DNA of 64,000 nt, taken from Oopsacas minuta. Its lineage: Eukaryota > Porifera > Hexactinellida > Lyssacinosida > Leucopsacidae. The stretch spans positions 1,492,400 to 1,556,399 of the forward strand of contig JAKMXF010000222.1 in NCBI GenBank assembly GCA_024704765.1, read 5' to 3'. The position numbers and the translations under genes are program-made. The notes beneath the pieces were generated by a model. It searched no databases. It saw only the letters and a program-made list of their open reading frames with translations, and had not been told where the DNA came from. Below, in pieces: positions 31,642 through 41,200 of the stretch. How positions within the stretch are numbered: position 1 is the first letter of the stretch; every line of letters starts with the position of its first letter.

Positions 31642-32616
31642 ATGATTGCAAACTATCCTCAAAATGGTTTCTACTATCCTAGTTCACAGCCTATCCCCAG
31701 TTCACCTCCAATTCGCCCATCCTATTACATGTCTCGTAACACAGCCTCTTCAGACGGTCCATACTGTGTAGTCCCTTATTACTCCTATCAGGTACTCCCT
31801 GTGTACTATATGCCTATGACTTATAAGAGACCTGTCAGCCTCACTTCTTCTAGCAGTCCTGAAGATTACATGCCCTCAGATATAGACCTATCCAAAGGTT
31901 GGGAGTACCAACAAGAATCTGACCCACAGTTCGAACCAGAGGACATATCTCCCAATAACTATATGAATCCTCCTTACACGGATTGGGAGAGACAGGATGA
32001 TATCAGTTCACAGGATCTCTCTCCACAACATTCTGCATCTCCTCTCTCTGTATCTGAGTTAGAGAATAGACTGGAAGACGTAGAACTGAATTACCAGGAG
32101 GCTGATCCGCTACAGGAATTACCAGCTGTTTACAAGCACGTAGAGTCAGTAGTTTATGACAGGAACAAGATTCTGAAATTGAAACAGTTACGGAGTGATA
32201 ATGAAGTCCGTGAAACACTGGATCAGATAGATTCTACATGTATACAGACACTATTTTCTAGCACCAGTACATTCAGTGAGTGTGCTGACGTCATCATTTA
32301 CAAGAACGATTTTACAGTTCCTGCACTCATCGCTATTTTTGAAGAATTGATAGAAGAGTGGAGTGTTGAGTCATACCAGGCTCCATGGTTTGTATTCAGA
32401 GTTCTGATATTTGTCAGATACAAGAAAGGAGACAATTTCAATTCAACTCTTGTTACGAATGGTAAGTTAGTGTATGAACACTATATTAAGCAGTCCCATC
32501 AGTTCCTTCAAGCTAGGATACGGAACGCATGCTTGTGTGCTCTAGAAGATGAAGAATCAAGTCTGAAGTTTTCAGGATCTTATGATGAGTTTGTCAGCTT
32601 GCTTCCAGAGAGCTGA
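31642..32616 (+). CDS. Unrecognised protein with eIF4E-binding-like motif and small helical domain
   Basis: 324 aa in one exon. Residues 1-140 are low-complexity, rich in P, S, Y and D (for example QPIPSSPPIRPSYYM and SSQDLSPQHSASPLS), and probably disordered. At about residue 169 the sequence VVYDRNKILKLKQL resembles the eIF4E-binding motif Y-x4-L-hydrophobic (YDREFLL in eIF4G), but with I in place of L at the fifth position after Y. The C-terminal 140 residues are helical: ALIAIFEELIEEWSVES, WFVFRVLIFVRYKKGDN and ARIRNACLCALEDEESS. Their order recalls part of a MIF4G domain, as in PAIP1/CTIF/eIF4G, though shorter than normal. The coding call is firm; the function is a guess. Confidence 0.7.
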   Translation: MIANYPQNGFYYPSSQPIPSSPPIRPSYYMSRNTASSDGPYCVVPYYSYQVLPVYYMPMTYKRPVSLTSSSSPEDYMPSDIDLSKGWEYQQESDPQFEPEDISPNNYMNPPYTDWERQDDISSQDLSPQHSASPLSVSELENRLEDVELNYQEADPLQELPAVYKHVESVVYDRNKILKLKQLRSDNEVRETLDQIDSTCIQTLFSSTSTFSECADVIIYKNDFTVPALIAIFEELIEEWSVESYQAPWFVFRVLIFVRYKKGDNFNSTLVTNGKLVYEHYIKQSHQFLQARIRNACLCALEDEESSLKFSGSYDEFVSLLPES

Positions 32617-33294
32617 ACCATACCCTGCCATAGCTCATTACTATTATTAATTGCCCCAGAGCTCTATCAAATGAATCAATGAAATGAATAACTTAGTGGA
32701 AGAGACACTTTGTCTTCACTCTGCGCTATCACTCCCTTTATCATGTCACGTAGTATGCATTAGATGATGTGACTCGCTGTACCTAATATATTTTGTTATT
32801 CGAATTGGTCGGAAGGTTCAATTGTAGTAATCATGCTTATAGTATAGTATATTATTATATGGCCTATGGGTATAATTACATATTGATGATATTAAACGTC
32901 CACACATTTTAACGATTATTGGGTTAATCAGAGGGGGGCGTCCTGGGATTCCCACCACACCCGGTTCCCCCAAAACATCATATATGAACCCTGCAGGGTA
33001 TGTACTAGAATTGTTAAAACTACGTTAATTCCCGTTATATCGAAGCTCAAGGGACCGCGATAATTCTTTCGATATACGTATCTGTGTTCAATATCACGGG
33101 AAGTAATATATATTTATACTCATAAATAGTTACTATGTTAGGGGAGAAATATTTGATACAATTATATTCTGATTAGACTTTTCGATTTAGTAAGCTGCAC
33201 TTTATATTTAAGAGAAATTTCAGAATTAATAGCCGGAGTTTCTTGATCCACAAAATTTATAACAGAATTATATTTTTGAACGAATATTATCAAT
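32617..33294. repeat. Spacer with pogo-like relic
   Basis: Around 33022-33110, TTCCCGTTATATCGAAGC and GCTCAAGGGACCGCGATAAT resemble, in inverted form, phrases near 52960-53045 (TTATGTCGAAG, TCCCGGTCACTTGAGC). This suggests copies of the same decayed element. No gene. Confidence 0.4.
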
Positions 33295-34410
33295 ATGCAA
33301 GAGGATATATCCTGTTTGGAGAATGTCTGGGTATGGCGAGATGATACAGAATGTTTGGTATGTGCTCCTAAACAGGATGCAGATCTCCTCCGAGAATTCT
33401 GGTCCGGTCAGTCTAAGCCAACTAGATCATTACGTTCTAATCACTACGATAGAAATCTATTCAGATCAATCAATAACTTTCATAAACTCCAGGATAGATT
33501 AATACAGAACCATCCTCTAACTCTATTCACAGATTTTACAGCTAACAGACAGGTGCAGACGATTGGTTTATATAAGATAAAGCAAATTACACTTAATTAT
33601 ATCGCAGATAAGCATTTAGACAAGATGTTAATTGGAGCTGTCATCAAGTTTGACACATGTCTAAGTCTCTGTTGCTTCGACAAATTGCTGCTATGCTGTA
33701 TCCGATACTTCCATGACTTCCAATGCATACGTCAGTATGATGACGTAGGAGATAATGCTTACAAATATCTTGACAGTTCTTCTAAGGATTGGGAAGAGAA
33801 GGTCTTAGCTGCAAAAGCTGGTTTATCCTGTATGAGGAGTACAATAGCTCGCGTATACTCCTCTCTTATACTATGTATGGGTCTAGATGAGAGTCTACAC
33901 CATAGTAGCTATGGCAAGCGAAAGACTTCTAAATCTCAAATAGATAATCAGTTCTATGAAGCTATGTATGATTATTTATTGTTTGGGGTTTGGATTACAT
34001 TTAGCCGGCTACATTGGGAACAGATCAAGTCCAGTATTGGTACTCTATTCAAAGCTCCATTTACTATTTGTCTAGACAAGACACCTACCCCGATAGATTT
34101 TAAGCATTCAGTTTCTGTTGATTTCGCTCGTATTGGGAGAGATTCTAAAGGTTTAATTATTAGTGCATCTAAGCATAAACACACCAGATCTAAAGTTATG
34201 CAGGTAATTCTTCCAGAAGTGTCATCCATGAGTCCAATCCCTGACCAAATGGAGGACGAGTTAAGCTTAGAAGAACTAATCCAACTCACAGAAAATGTTG
34301 GTATTATCGGCTCTAACCTAGCTCTGTTCGATCCTCTCACTCTAGAGCCATTACCTGAGAGGTTAAGACTTAGCTCTACCTCATTTTCTCGAAGCAACAC
34401 TAACTCTTAA
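33295..34410 (+). CDS. PPP1R36: Protein phosphatase 1 regulatory subunit 36-like
   Basis: 371 aa in one exon. PPP1R36 is a PP1-interacting protein, mostly known from testis. Recognised from the N-terminal VWVWRDDTECL, and from the central block A-R-V-Y-S-S-L-I-L-C-M-G-L-D-E-S-L-H-H. That is followed by SYGKRKTSKSQIDNQFYEAM and VWITFSRLHWEQIKSSIG, which match the order and wording I recall for this family. The remaining N-terminal part is hydrophobic-helical (CLSLCCFDKLLLCCIRYFHD). A serine-rich tail ends the protein. No obvious RVxF PP1-docking motif stands out. It is followed after 127 bp by RTF2 on the same strand. Confidence 0.72.
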   Translation: MQEDISCLENVWVWRDDTECLVCAPKQDADLLREFWSGQSKPTRSLRSNHYDRNLFRSINNFHKLQDRLIQNHPLTLFTDFTANRQVQTIGLYKIKQITLNYIADKHLDKMLIGAVIKFDTCLSLCCFDKLLLCCIRYFHDFQCIRQYDDVGDNAYKYLDSSSKDWEEKVLAAKAGLSCMRSTIARVYSSLILCMGLDESLHHSSYGKRKTSKSQIDNQFYEAMYDYLLFGVWITFSRLHWEQIKSSIGTLFKAPFTICLDKTPTPIDFKHSVSVDFARIGRDSKGLIISASKHKHTRSKVMQVILPEVSSMSPIPDQMEDELSLEELIQLTENVGIIGSNLALFDPLTLEPLPERLRLSSTSFSRSNTNS

Positions 34411-34537
34411 CCATTTAAAAATTAAATATACGTATAATACCCAAACACTTACCTGTATTTATTATTTAATAAAAGCATTAATTACTGTTGTATATTTGTT
34501 TAGCGCTAATAATATATATCTTTTCATATGCTAGATA

Positions 34538-35467
34538 ATGGGTTGTGACGGTGGTACTATCCCCAAGAGATCAGAGATGATAAAAACGAAGAAGAAAGCA
34601 ATGCGAGATAAGAAACAAGATGAGCTAATAGCTCGCTGGTTCTACTGTGCTCTATCAAATCACGAGTTAAGACGTCCTGTCATGGGATGTGAGTTAGGAC
34701 GTCTCTACAATAAGGAGGAGCTCCTCACTGCTCTACTGGACAAACCTAACAAGCCTGAGAGCATAGAACATATCCGTGGACTGAAAGACTTACGTGAATT
34801 AAAATTAACTCCTAATAAAAGTTTTAATCGTAAGGCACTAGAGAAGGCTGAAGGATATATTGATTACCAAAATTCTGAGTTTATGTGTCCTGTACTTGGT
34901 GTTGAGATGAATGGGCATTATAGTTTCGTGTTCCTGTGGTCCTGTGGGTGTGTGTTCTCAGAGAGAGCTCTCAAAGAGCTGAAGACTAACAACTGTCTTG
35001 TATGTGGACAGGCTCGTAAAGAGAATGACGTCATTAATTTGTATCCAGAAGGTAATGATGCTGATTTGATGCGGAGTAACTTATTGAATAGGAGGGCAGT
35101 AGGTAAGGTATCAAGTAGGAAGAGAGAACTAGAATATGAATCCCATAAGGAAGAGGTTATTCCTGAAGAAGCAGTTAAAGTTATTTCTAAAGTATCCTCC
35201 GTAGATGTTGATAGTTATGAGAAGAAACCAAAATTAGAAGCAAAGAGAAAGAATCATAAATCACATACAAGCAAAAAAATTTCTAAATCTAACTCCACAG
35301 CAAACTCTATCTTAGTTAAAGATGTTGCATCTAGTGTCAGTAAATATGGTAAGGTATCTGATAATCCTCATGCTTCAGAGGTTTATAAATCTCTCTTCAC
35401 ATCAAGTCAGAAGGAACCTCCTGCTCTACAGAGTCCCTGGGTTACATACAATCCTTATAGATTGTAA
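34538..35467 (+). CDS. RTF2: Replication termination factor 2 homologue
   Basis: 309 aa (human 306), one exon. RTF2 acts at stalled replication forks and, in some species, in splicing. The start MGCDGGTIPKRSEMIKTKK is diagnostic. Then RWFYCALSNHELRRPVMGCE and LYNKEELLTALLDK follow, the first half of the degenerate RING/U-box-like pair. The second half is FMCPVLGVEMNGHYSFVFLW with CGCVFSERALKE and CLVCGQ. The C-terminal third is lysine-rich and disordered (KKPKLEAKRKNHK). The ATG comes three bases after a CTAG. Confidence 0.96.
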   Translation: MGCDGGTIPKRSEMIKTKKKAMRDKKQDELIARWFYCALSNHELRRPVMGCELGRLYNKEELLTALLDKPNKPESIEHIRGLKDLRELKLTPNKSFNRKALEKAEGYIDYQNSEFMCPVLGVEMNGHYSFVFLWSCGCVFSERALKELKTNNCLVCGQARKENDVINLYPEGNDADLMRSNLLNRRAVGKVSSRKRELEYESHKEEVIPEEAVKVISKVSSVDVDSYEKKPKLEAKRKNHKSHTSKKISKSNSTANSILVKDVASSVSKYGKVSDNPHASEVYKSLFTSSQKEPPALQSPWVTYNPYRL

Positions 35468-36185
35468 TTTATTAATCTTTCCTAATATTACATACATAAT
35501 TGCTTGTCTCTTTGTTATTGTTATATAGCAGTGGTCCTCAACCTTGTATCCTGACTCCCAAATAGTAGCATTTTGTTTAATGGTATAGGTTCCGCGGGTG
35601 ATAAATGGTTAAGATCCACTGTTTATAGCAATGTTTTGTCACTATTAATACAATACTTTCTGCAAATGTCGTCTGCCAAACCTATAATACATTATATGAG
35701 TTTCTTGCTGTTATAGAAATTTGGTTTAATAGTATCTTAAGGCATACCTATGGGCGGTGGTGCACCTAAAATCCCAACAATATACCCAAACTGTATATTA
35801 CGTAACTTATTCTTGTATTTGTATTGATATATTTTTCTATTTTAGGAGTGCAGTCATAGAAGATAAGATTATCAGCTTTACCTTATGAGCTAATTTGAGA
35901 GTTAACATAATTCCTAAAAATAGTCTCATTTGTTAATGTATAAGAATAAATTTTATAATTTTTATGACATCTTCTTGAGTAGATTATTATGCGTTTTGTT
36001 AGAACTAATGGAGATTTTAGACACATGACTTGACCATTCAAATTGGTAATTTGATTCTTGCTGTATCTAGTTGCCTATATTATAAGATAATTAATCTAAC
36101 CAGCTCTATTAGGCAATCATATTTTAATTTTTTCTACATTAAACAATTTCAATTCAGCTGTCATTATTTCCTATAACATTGTGAA
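35468..36185. other. Spacer with a short hAT element
   Basis: No gene. It contains the 93-bp element at 35529-35621. TTCAG lies 28 bp before the synaptogyrin ATG. Confidence 0.4.
35529..35621. mobile_element. Short hAT-like MITE, 93 bp
   Basis: The left end is CAGTGGTCCTCAACCTT and the right end, inverted, is CAGTGGATCTTAACCAT. These resemble the well-known hAT tip CAGTGGTTCTCAACC. The 8-bp flanks (TTATATAG and TTTATAGC) share TATAG but are not a clean duplication. Confidence 0.65.
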
Positions 36186-36866
36186 ATGGCCATTGACTTT
36201 TCTATGGATAAAGTATTTATAAACTTTCAAGCTCTGGACCCAATAGAGTTTGGTAAACAAGTTCTCCTAAAGTTCGAGATTTATCTCCGATTGATGGCGG
36301 TCCTATTCTCGATAATAGTATTCGCTTGTATCAGTGACAAGGCTCTATACCTAGTCAGTGAAAATGGTCAGGGTAGAATCGAGTGTCTATACAATAAAGA
36401 TACAAGTGCTTGTAACTATGGGATTGCGGTGGGTATTCTAGCATTCCTTTCTAATCTCATGTTTCTTGTCGTTGATGTAGGAATGGAGGTGGTCATTCAA
36501 CCTCTTATCTATCGTGTTATCGCTTTAAGCATTCTCATATTCAATGTTTTCTGGGGATTCCTCTGGTTTGTGCTGTTTTGCCTTCTAGCCAATCGCTGGA
36601 ATTCTACACCATCTACTTATAAGGCTACTGTGGCACCTCTAGCTTACAATGACACCCAAGCAGCTATTGCCTTCTCATTCTTCTCAATCCTCGTCTATGT
36701 TGGAATAGCCTTGCTTGGCTTATTGCGTGTGGTCAGGGGGCCAGGATTCATTGGTGACATCAGCTACTACCAACAACTATTCCATCAAAATAATCCTTAT
36801 GGTAAGTTTGATTCTTCAGAGAGCGGTGCTGACAGCTACCAAGCCCCCAGAGAGGAGACCTACTAG
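36186..36866 (+). CDS. Synaptogyrin family protein (MARVEL, 4 TM), paralogue A
   Basis: 226 aa, one exon. Synaptogyrins are four-pass vesicle-membrane proteins. Four hydrophobic segments are clear, starting after LRLMAVLFSIIVFACISDKA. Family marks include ACNYGIAVGILAFL (TM2 start), VFWGFLWFVLFCLLANRWNS (TM3) and AAIAFSFFSILVYVG (TM4), with RGPG just after TM4. The cytoplasmic C-terminal tail ends in Y-Q-A-P-R-E-E-T-Y. It lies in the same region as paralogue B (minus strand, 39748-40545), with an NDUFB4-like gene between. Confidence 0.92.
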   Translation: MAIDFSMDKVFINFQALDPIEFGKQVLLKFEIYLRLMAVLFSIIVFACISDKALYLVSENGQGRIECLYNKDTSACNYGIAVGILAFLSNLMFLVVDVGMEVVIQPLIYRVIALSILIFNVFWGFLWFVLFCLLANRWNSTPSTYKATVAPLAYNDTQAAIAFSFFSILVYVGIALLGLLRVVRGPGFIGDISYYQQLFHQNNPYGKFDSSESGADSYQAPREETY

Positions 36867-37471
36867 ACTTCTAATGTTATTTTACTCGCTCTTTAGACTT
36901 GTGTTTTGTAAATCAAGAGAGTTAACCTTTATTTGATACTTTTCATATTGTATAGTTAGTATGTACTAGTAGGATTGCTTAATAAGTCGTATGTAAGTAG
37001 GTCATACGTATTATAGACTTATATTCAATATAATTATTATTAATAATCCTTTCTTGATTGATTTAAACTGGTATTTATCGATTGTTAGGGGATAGCGGGG
37101 CCGGTGGAGTCGCTCTGGCAATGGCCGGGACAATTTTGGCTATGTCCTGACCAGTATCTATTACCAGATCAATAAAATTTGCTTAAAATCTGGAATGAGT
37201 ATTATAGAACCCAATATACAATGATAGACACATTTTCATCAGTTAAACATTATGATACATACTAGAATCTTAGCTGACTTTTCGCACTTACATATATTAT
37301 TAATACATAGTGAATTTCACCCGCTGTATATGTATAATCAGCTTCCTCGCTATAGGACTAACATTATAACCTCACTTCTGACAGCCTACATGGAAGTATT
37401 AATAGTAACGTTATATCTGTAATATACTTGTCTTCGTTTTAGCAGTTTGAGTTGTGCACTCTAGACACAAA
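36867..37471. other. Spacer with repeat-like GC-rich phrase
   Basis: No gene. Around 37086-37150 a G+C-richer stretch (GGGATAGCGGGGCCGG, TGTCCTGACC) echoes the one near 5390-5490. CGTTTTAG lies upstream of the next gene, possibly a 5'-UTR splice acceptor. Confidence 0.35.
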
Positions 37472-37759
37472 ATGAGTCGTTACTTCAAACCAATATACCC
37501 TTTAGAGAAACCATTAAAGACTTACAGCGGGTTTGTCAAGAGTCATGCCATGGAGAGATGGGGTCATATGCGAGAAAATACCGGTGATCATTTTAGGGTT
37601 ACTCCTCAGGTGGTCGCTACAGGTATGTTCTGGTTTATATTGCTACCCTGTAGTATGACCTATGCACTTGCTACGCTGATTTACCGGAAGGAGAAGAGGA
37701 ATGGAATAGACCGCCCATATATCATGTGGGTAGGAGACAAAGATCACGACGAAGTCTAA
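37472..37759 (+). CDS. NDUFB4: Probable complex I accessory subunit NDUFB4-like
   Basis: 95 aa from the ATG at 37472 (MSRYFKPIYPLEKP). An upstream GTG in frame is unlikely. It has one membrane segment (VVATGMFWFILLPCSMTYAL). Before it come AMERWGHMRENTGDHFRVTP and after it the basic YRKEKRNGIDRPY. The pattern of R-W, then F-R-x-T-P, a glycine-containing TM, and a lysine-rich end resembles NDUFB4 of mitochondrial complex I. The similarity is by eye only; it could be another small mitochondrial membrane protein. Confidence 0.5.
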   Translation: MSRYFKPIYPLEKPLKTYSGFVKSHAMERWGHMRENTGDHFRVTPQVVATGMFWFILLPCSMTYALATLIYRKEKRNGIDRPYIMWVGDKDHDEV

Positions 37760-38494
37760 TGTATTACCTCATTACATTACACTATTACACTATTATACAA
37801 TCCATGATTATTACCAATTTGAATATTACTGTTTAATTATATTAATTGGACACTAGGGAGTGATCATGTCATTCGCGGTTTACTCTGATCCAGACCCGTA
37901 GTCAGAATGTCAGAGTATGGGGGGCTGACTCTCCATGCTGGGAAAAAGCAAATTTTATGGTTGGGACAATCCGATTCCATTATCTAAGCAGGAGTAGATA
38001 TAGAATTTTCTGGTACATGTAGAGAGGGCATACCGAGCTTCTATAGAGGAAATCTGGAGAACTTGTCCCGGCAGTTAATCTATTCAAACTAAATAGGTTG
38101 ACTAACGATTATTGCTTGCCAGCTATGCTCTAAAGTCTAAAGCATAAAAGGTCTCTAATTTACTAAATATTAGTGACAAATAAATATACTGCAAAATGAA
38201 TCTAGCACGCAAACAGCAAACAGGCAATAAGTAGAGAGGCATATGGATAAGATTACTATACTGATTATACATATGGAATTCATATCTTCGTGGTTAAGCG
38301 ATATATTTATAGACAATTGAGTTGCGGTTATGGTAACACGAGTACCTACAGTAGGAGAACTGATGTGTGTGGATAACTTAGGGAGGAATCTAACAGATCT
38401 GATTTACCATATACTACTTGAGAAAGAGAGAGTGATTAGTAACCCCCAGCAATAACTCACTGAGAAGAGAGAGCTCATCCAAGAACTGTACAAT

Positions 38495-38527
38495 TAGGGA
38501 TTCGGGATCCCGGGATTGGAATCCCTA
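38495..38527. mobile_element. 33-bp palindromic hAT-like mini-element
   Basis: It begins TAGGGATTC and ends GAATCCCTA, with GGGATCCCGGGA in the centre. The TAGGG tip is like the element at 55832-56045. I see no 8-bp duplication. Confidence 0.4.
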
Positions 38528-38644
38528 AATGGAATAGGAGGTTACATCTCCTATAACTTCTGAATTTCAGATAACTTGTTTTCGTATTTCTCTTTTCCCA
38601 ACGTAACATATTTACTTTTCTTTTATAATATTCAAATTAATCAA

Positions 38645-38677
<33 letters not shown>

Positions 38678-38786
38678 CGTATATCTATACATAGCATATT
38701 ATAATCTAGACTTCTGTGCTGACATCATACTTAATAATTAATTTTAAGTGGTGCTTGTTTTGAAGCGATTTATTGGGGATTTATTC

Positions 38787-38840
38787 TTAACGAGCCTTTG
38801 GCTCGTCGCTTCGTGATGAATTCGGCGCATTGCGCCTCGA
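38787..38840. repeat. Cluster of small GC-rich hairpins
   Basis: Two stem-loops in a row: ACGAGCC-TTT-GGCTCGT and GGCGCATTGCGCC. Similar wording (GAGCACGCTTCGCTTGCTC, GGGCCTACAGCCC) occurs at 58677-58760. The role is unknown. Confidence 0.5.
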
Positions 38841-38959
38841 GGTATTCAACAGACAAACAACAATTGGGGGTTAATAATATTTTGATGTTGTTTACCATAT
38901 TCGGACTCAGCATACTCCAATACCCCAGGATAGTCGTTGAAAGTATGATTCTACCTCAA

Positions 38960-39352
38960 TTTTGAAATTTATACTTTATATTCATAAAAACAACAATAAA
39001 TTTACATATAAGAAACTTGAAAATGCGAAATTCGGATTCAGCGTACTTACCTCTGGGTACCGTTTAGAGCAAGCCTGTACGTATATATTGAGATTTGGCT
39101 AATTTGTTTACTTTATATACATAAAATCAACAATAAATTTACATATGATTAATCCAAAAGTGTGAAATTCGGATTCAGCATGTTCGATATATTTAGTGAA
39201 GTTTTATTGAATTCTATTTACTTCCTTGATAAACACGATAAATACATAGTTATGGGACAATTTCAAAATTGCATACCATAAATCCTTTCCTTGACAACGG
39301 ACAAACAAACAGACAACAATTGTGATTTAATAATATAGATTAACCATACCAA
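38960..39352 (-). repeat. Dispersed repeat family, inverted copy
   Basis: Two tandem diverged copies (about 38965-39050 and 39090-39185) share CTTTATA-TCATAAAA-CAACAATAAATTTACATAT and AATTCGGATTCAGC. A tail (39290-39352) reads CCTTTCCTTGACAACGGACA, then AACAATTGTGATTTAATAATATAG. It matches 20805-21040 inverted, and in part 49395-49500 (inverted) and 63745-63822 (same orientation). Confidence 0.65.
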
Positions 39353-39455
39353 AATGGTGTGAAAAATGAACAAAAAGGTGAAATATTAAAAAGAATTCGT
39401 ACCCTAAGTGAAAGTCTCCACCCCAAGAATGTGCACGTATGTTCACCAATTTTAG

Positions 39456-39553
39456 GTTAATCGGACTGCTAGATTTCGCACGGTCTGACGGACATACATC
39501 CGTCGCACATAGCCCATGCGATTAGGGCATCTCCCTATAGGAGCTGCAGTAAA
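39456..39553 (+). repeat. Dispersed repeat, copy 2
   Basis: Second copy of the unit at 17206-17320, same orientation, sharing TAGATTTCGCACGG and CTCCCTATAGGAGCTG. Confidence 0.65.
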
Positions 39554-39747
39554 ATGTAAGTCTCAAATGTTTGCAGACTGGACTCATATTTGATTCAGCA
39601 GATCCAGACTCCAGCGTATTAAGGAATTCGTTCGAGATAACGGGCTCTCCACTTTTAATTTGCCATTCTCCCTTCAATTATGATCTCATTATTTATATAA
39701 TCACTACTGCATCACACAATAAATGCTAATTTATTATTTATCTTAAA

Positions 39748-40545
39748 TTACAAGGTTTCATCAAACTCATTACGAAAGCTGCCTTCTAATCGCGAGACTA
39801 TGGGTGTATGATAGTTTGTTTCTGAGTCTATCACCCTCCTCTCTAGGTTGGAGTACATAGCTTTTTTCCATAGATTGTGATAGAATGTTAGTTCTAGAAT
39901 GTTCCCTGGACCTCTGAGCAGCCTCATTATTCCTAACACAATAATAATGAGATATATTGTGAAGGAGAATAGAGCGAATGTTATAGCAGCTTGTACGTTA
40001 TTAACTATAGGTACTCCCTGTTTAAAATGCTCGTAATAGAGGTATTTGGGAGATAGAGACCACTGATTAGCCATGAAGCAGAACACAACAAACCAGTTAA
40101 ACCCCCATAACAGATTGAATACTAACATCCCTGCAGCAATAATACGATATAAAGTTAAGTGTATTATCAGTTCCATCGATAGGTCAATTAGAACTAAAAT
40201 TACGTTAGAAAGAAGCGCAATAACTCCTACTACAATCCCGTAGTCACAAGCTGCACTGTTGTTCATGACACACCAGCCTGGTTCGTAAGCTTTATCAGCT
40301 ATACACCCGAATACTATTATAGAGAATAGTATTGCGACTAATCTCACGTAGATCTCTACTTTGTATAGATAAGCTCTGAATAGCGCTGTGACGTCCATTC
40401 TATGAATATCAGCGAATATGTCATCCATACCAAGTTTGGGCGTGTTGAATTGACCGTACACGCCATAATGTCCATTCGTGTCCATACTGCTACTGTTGAT
40501 GAAACTACTATTATACTCGGGAATCCATTTTATATAGAATAGCAT
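39748..40545 (-). CDS. Synaptogyrin family protein, paralogue B
   Basis: 265 aa in one exon on the minus strand; an internal ATG at 40482 (MDTNGHYGVYGQF) is an equally good start. It shares with paralogue A the segments KVEIYVRLVAILFSIIVFGC, ACDYGIVVGVIALLSNV, W-G-F-N-W-F-V-V-F-C-F-M-A-N-Q-W, and a TM4 followed by LLRGPG. It has a longer N terminus and a different tail (HTPIVSRLEGSFRNEFDETL). The pair probably arose by local duplication with inversion, and divergence is already high, especially in the loops and tails. Confidence 0.9.
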   Translation of the reverse strand: MLFYIKWIPEYNSSFINSSSMDTNGHYGVYGQFNTPKLGMDDIFADIHRMDVTALFRAYLYKVEIYVRLVAILFSIIVFGCIADKAYEPGWCVMNNSAACDYGIVVGVIALLSNVILVLIDLSMELIIHLTLYRIIAAGMLVFNLLWGFNWFVVFCFMANQWSLSPKYLYYEHFKQGVPIVNNVQAAITFALFSFTIYLIIIVLGIMRLLRGPGNILELTFYHNLWKKAMYSNLERRVIDSETNYHTPIVSRLEGSFRNEFDETL

Positions 40546-41200
40546 TTCTCGGCAGCTTTAGAACATGTGCATATGGCCTCCCAACAAGACAATGCAACAC
40601 GTGTACAGCTAATGAATTATTGTACATATTCTTCTCTGGGTTTGTTGTTGTTTGTTGAGGCATTCGTTGGAAGACCTAACTGGTATCGATTATTCTCTTT
40701 AATCTATTCTATTGATACTTATATATCCGGTACAGTGTTAGATGTGTTAACTAGGAACCTTTAATTGCTACAATGGTACAATGCTCTAACTGATAGAAGC
40801 CCTCATGAACATTTCAGAATCTATAATAATTAAGTGATTATCGTTTGTTGTATAATACGTAGCTTATTCAATTAATCACATTATATATTTGCAACAAATG
40901 CGGAAAATTGCTACAATTATAATATTACCTGGAATTGCTTATCCGCATTATTTAATAGCTTCAAAGTTCAGTCAGCAGTAGGTCACCGGAGCAACAAGTA
41001 AATTTTGTTAAATTCTCCGTTACAATATGTAATAATATTTATTTCCAATATTCGCACATGCGCGAACCAGTGTATAGTTACACAATTACAGGATGTGGAA
41101 ATTTCAACATGTTAGAGTACACATTATTACAATACTATAAAGCTTGCTCTTTATATCAGTTTATTTTGTTCAATTATTAGATTTATATTATATTTGGTTT
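40546..41200. other. Spacer between synaptogyrin B and the small membrane protein
   Basis: No supported gene. This is a divergent promoter region for the two flanking genes. An ATTATTAG lies about 20 bp before the next ATG. Confidence 0.35.

Larger units (their letters stand above)
37760..39747. repeat. Repeat-rich intergenic region
   Basis: No gene. It holds an (ATATAC)n run (about 38645-38680), a palindromic hAT-like mini-element (38495-38527) and GC-rich hairpins (38787-38840). It also has three diverged copies of a motif with TTCGGA(T/C)TCAGC (38898, 39032, 39169), the dispersed repeats at 38960-39352, and 39456-39553, the second copy of the 17206 repeat. Confidence 0.55.
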
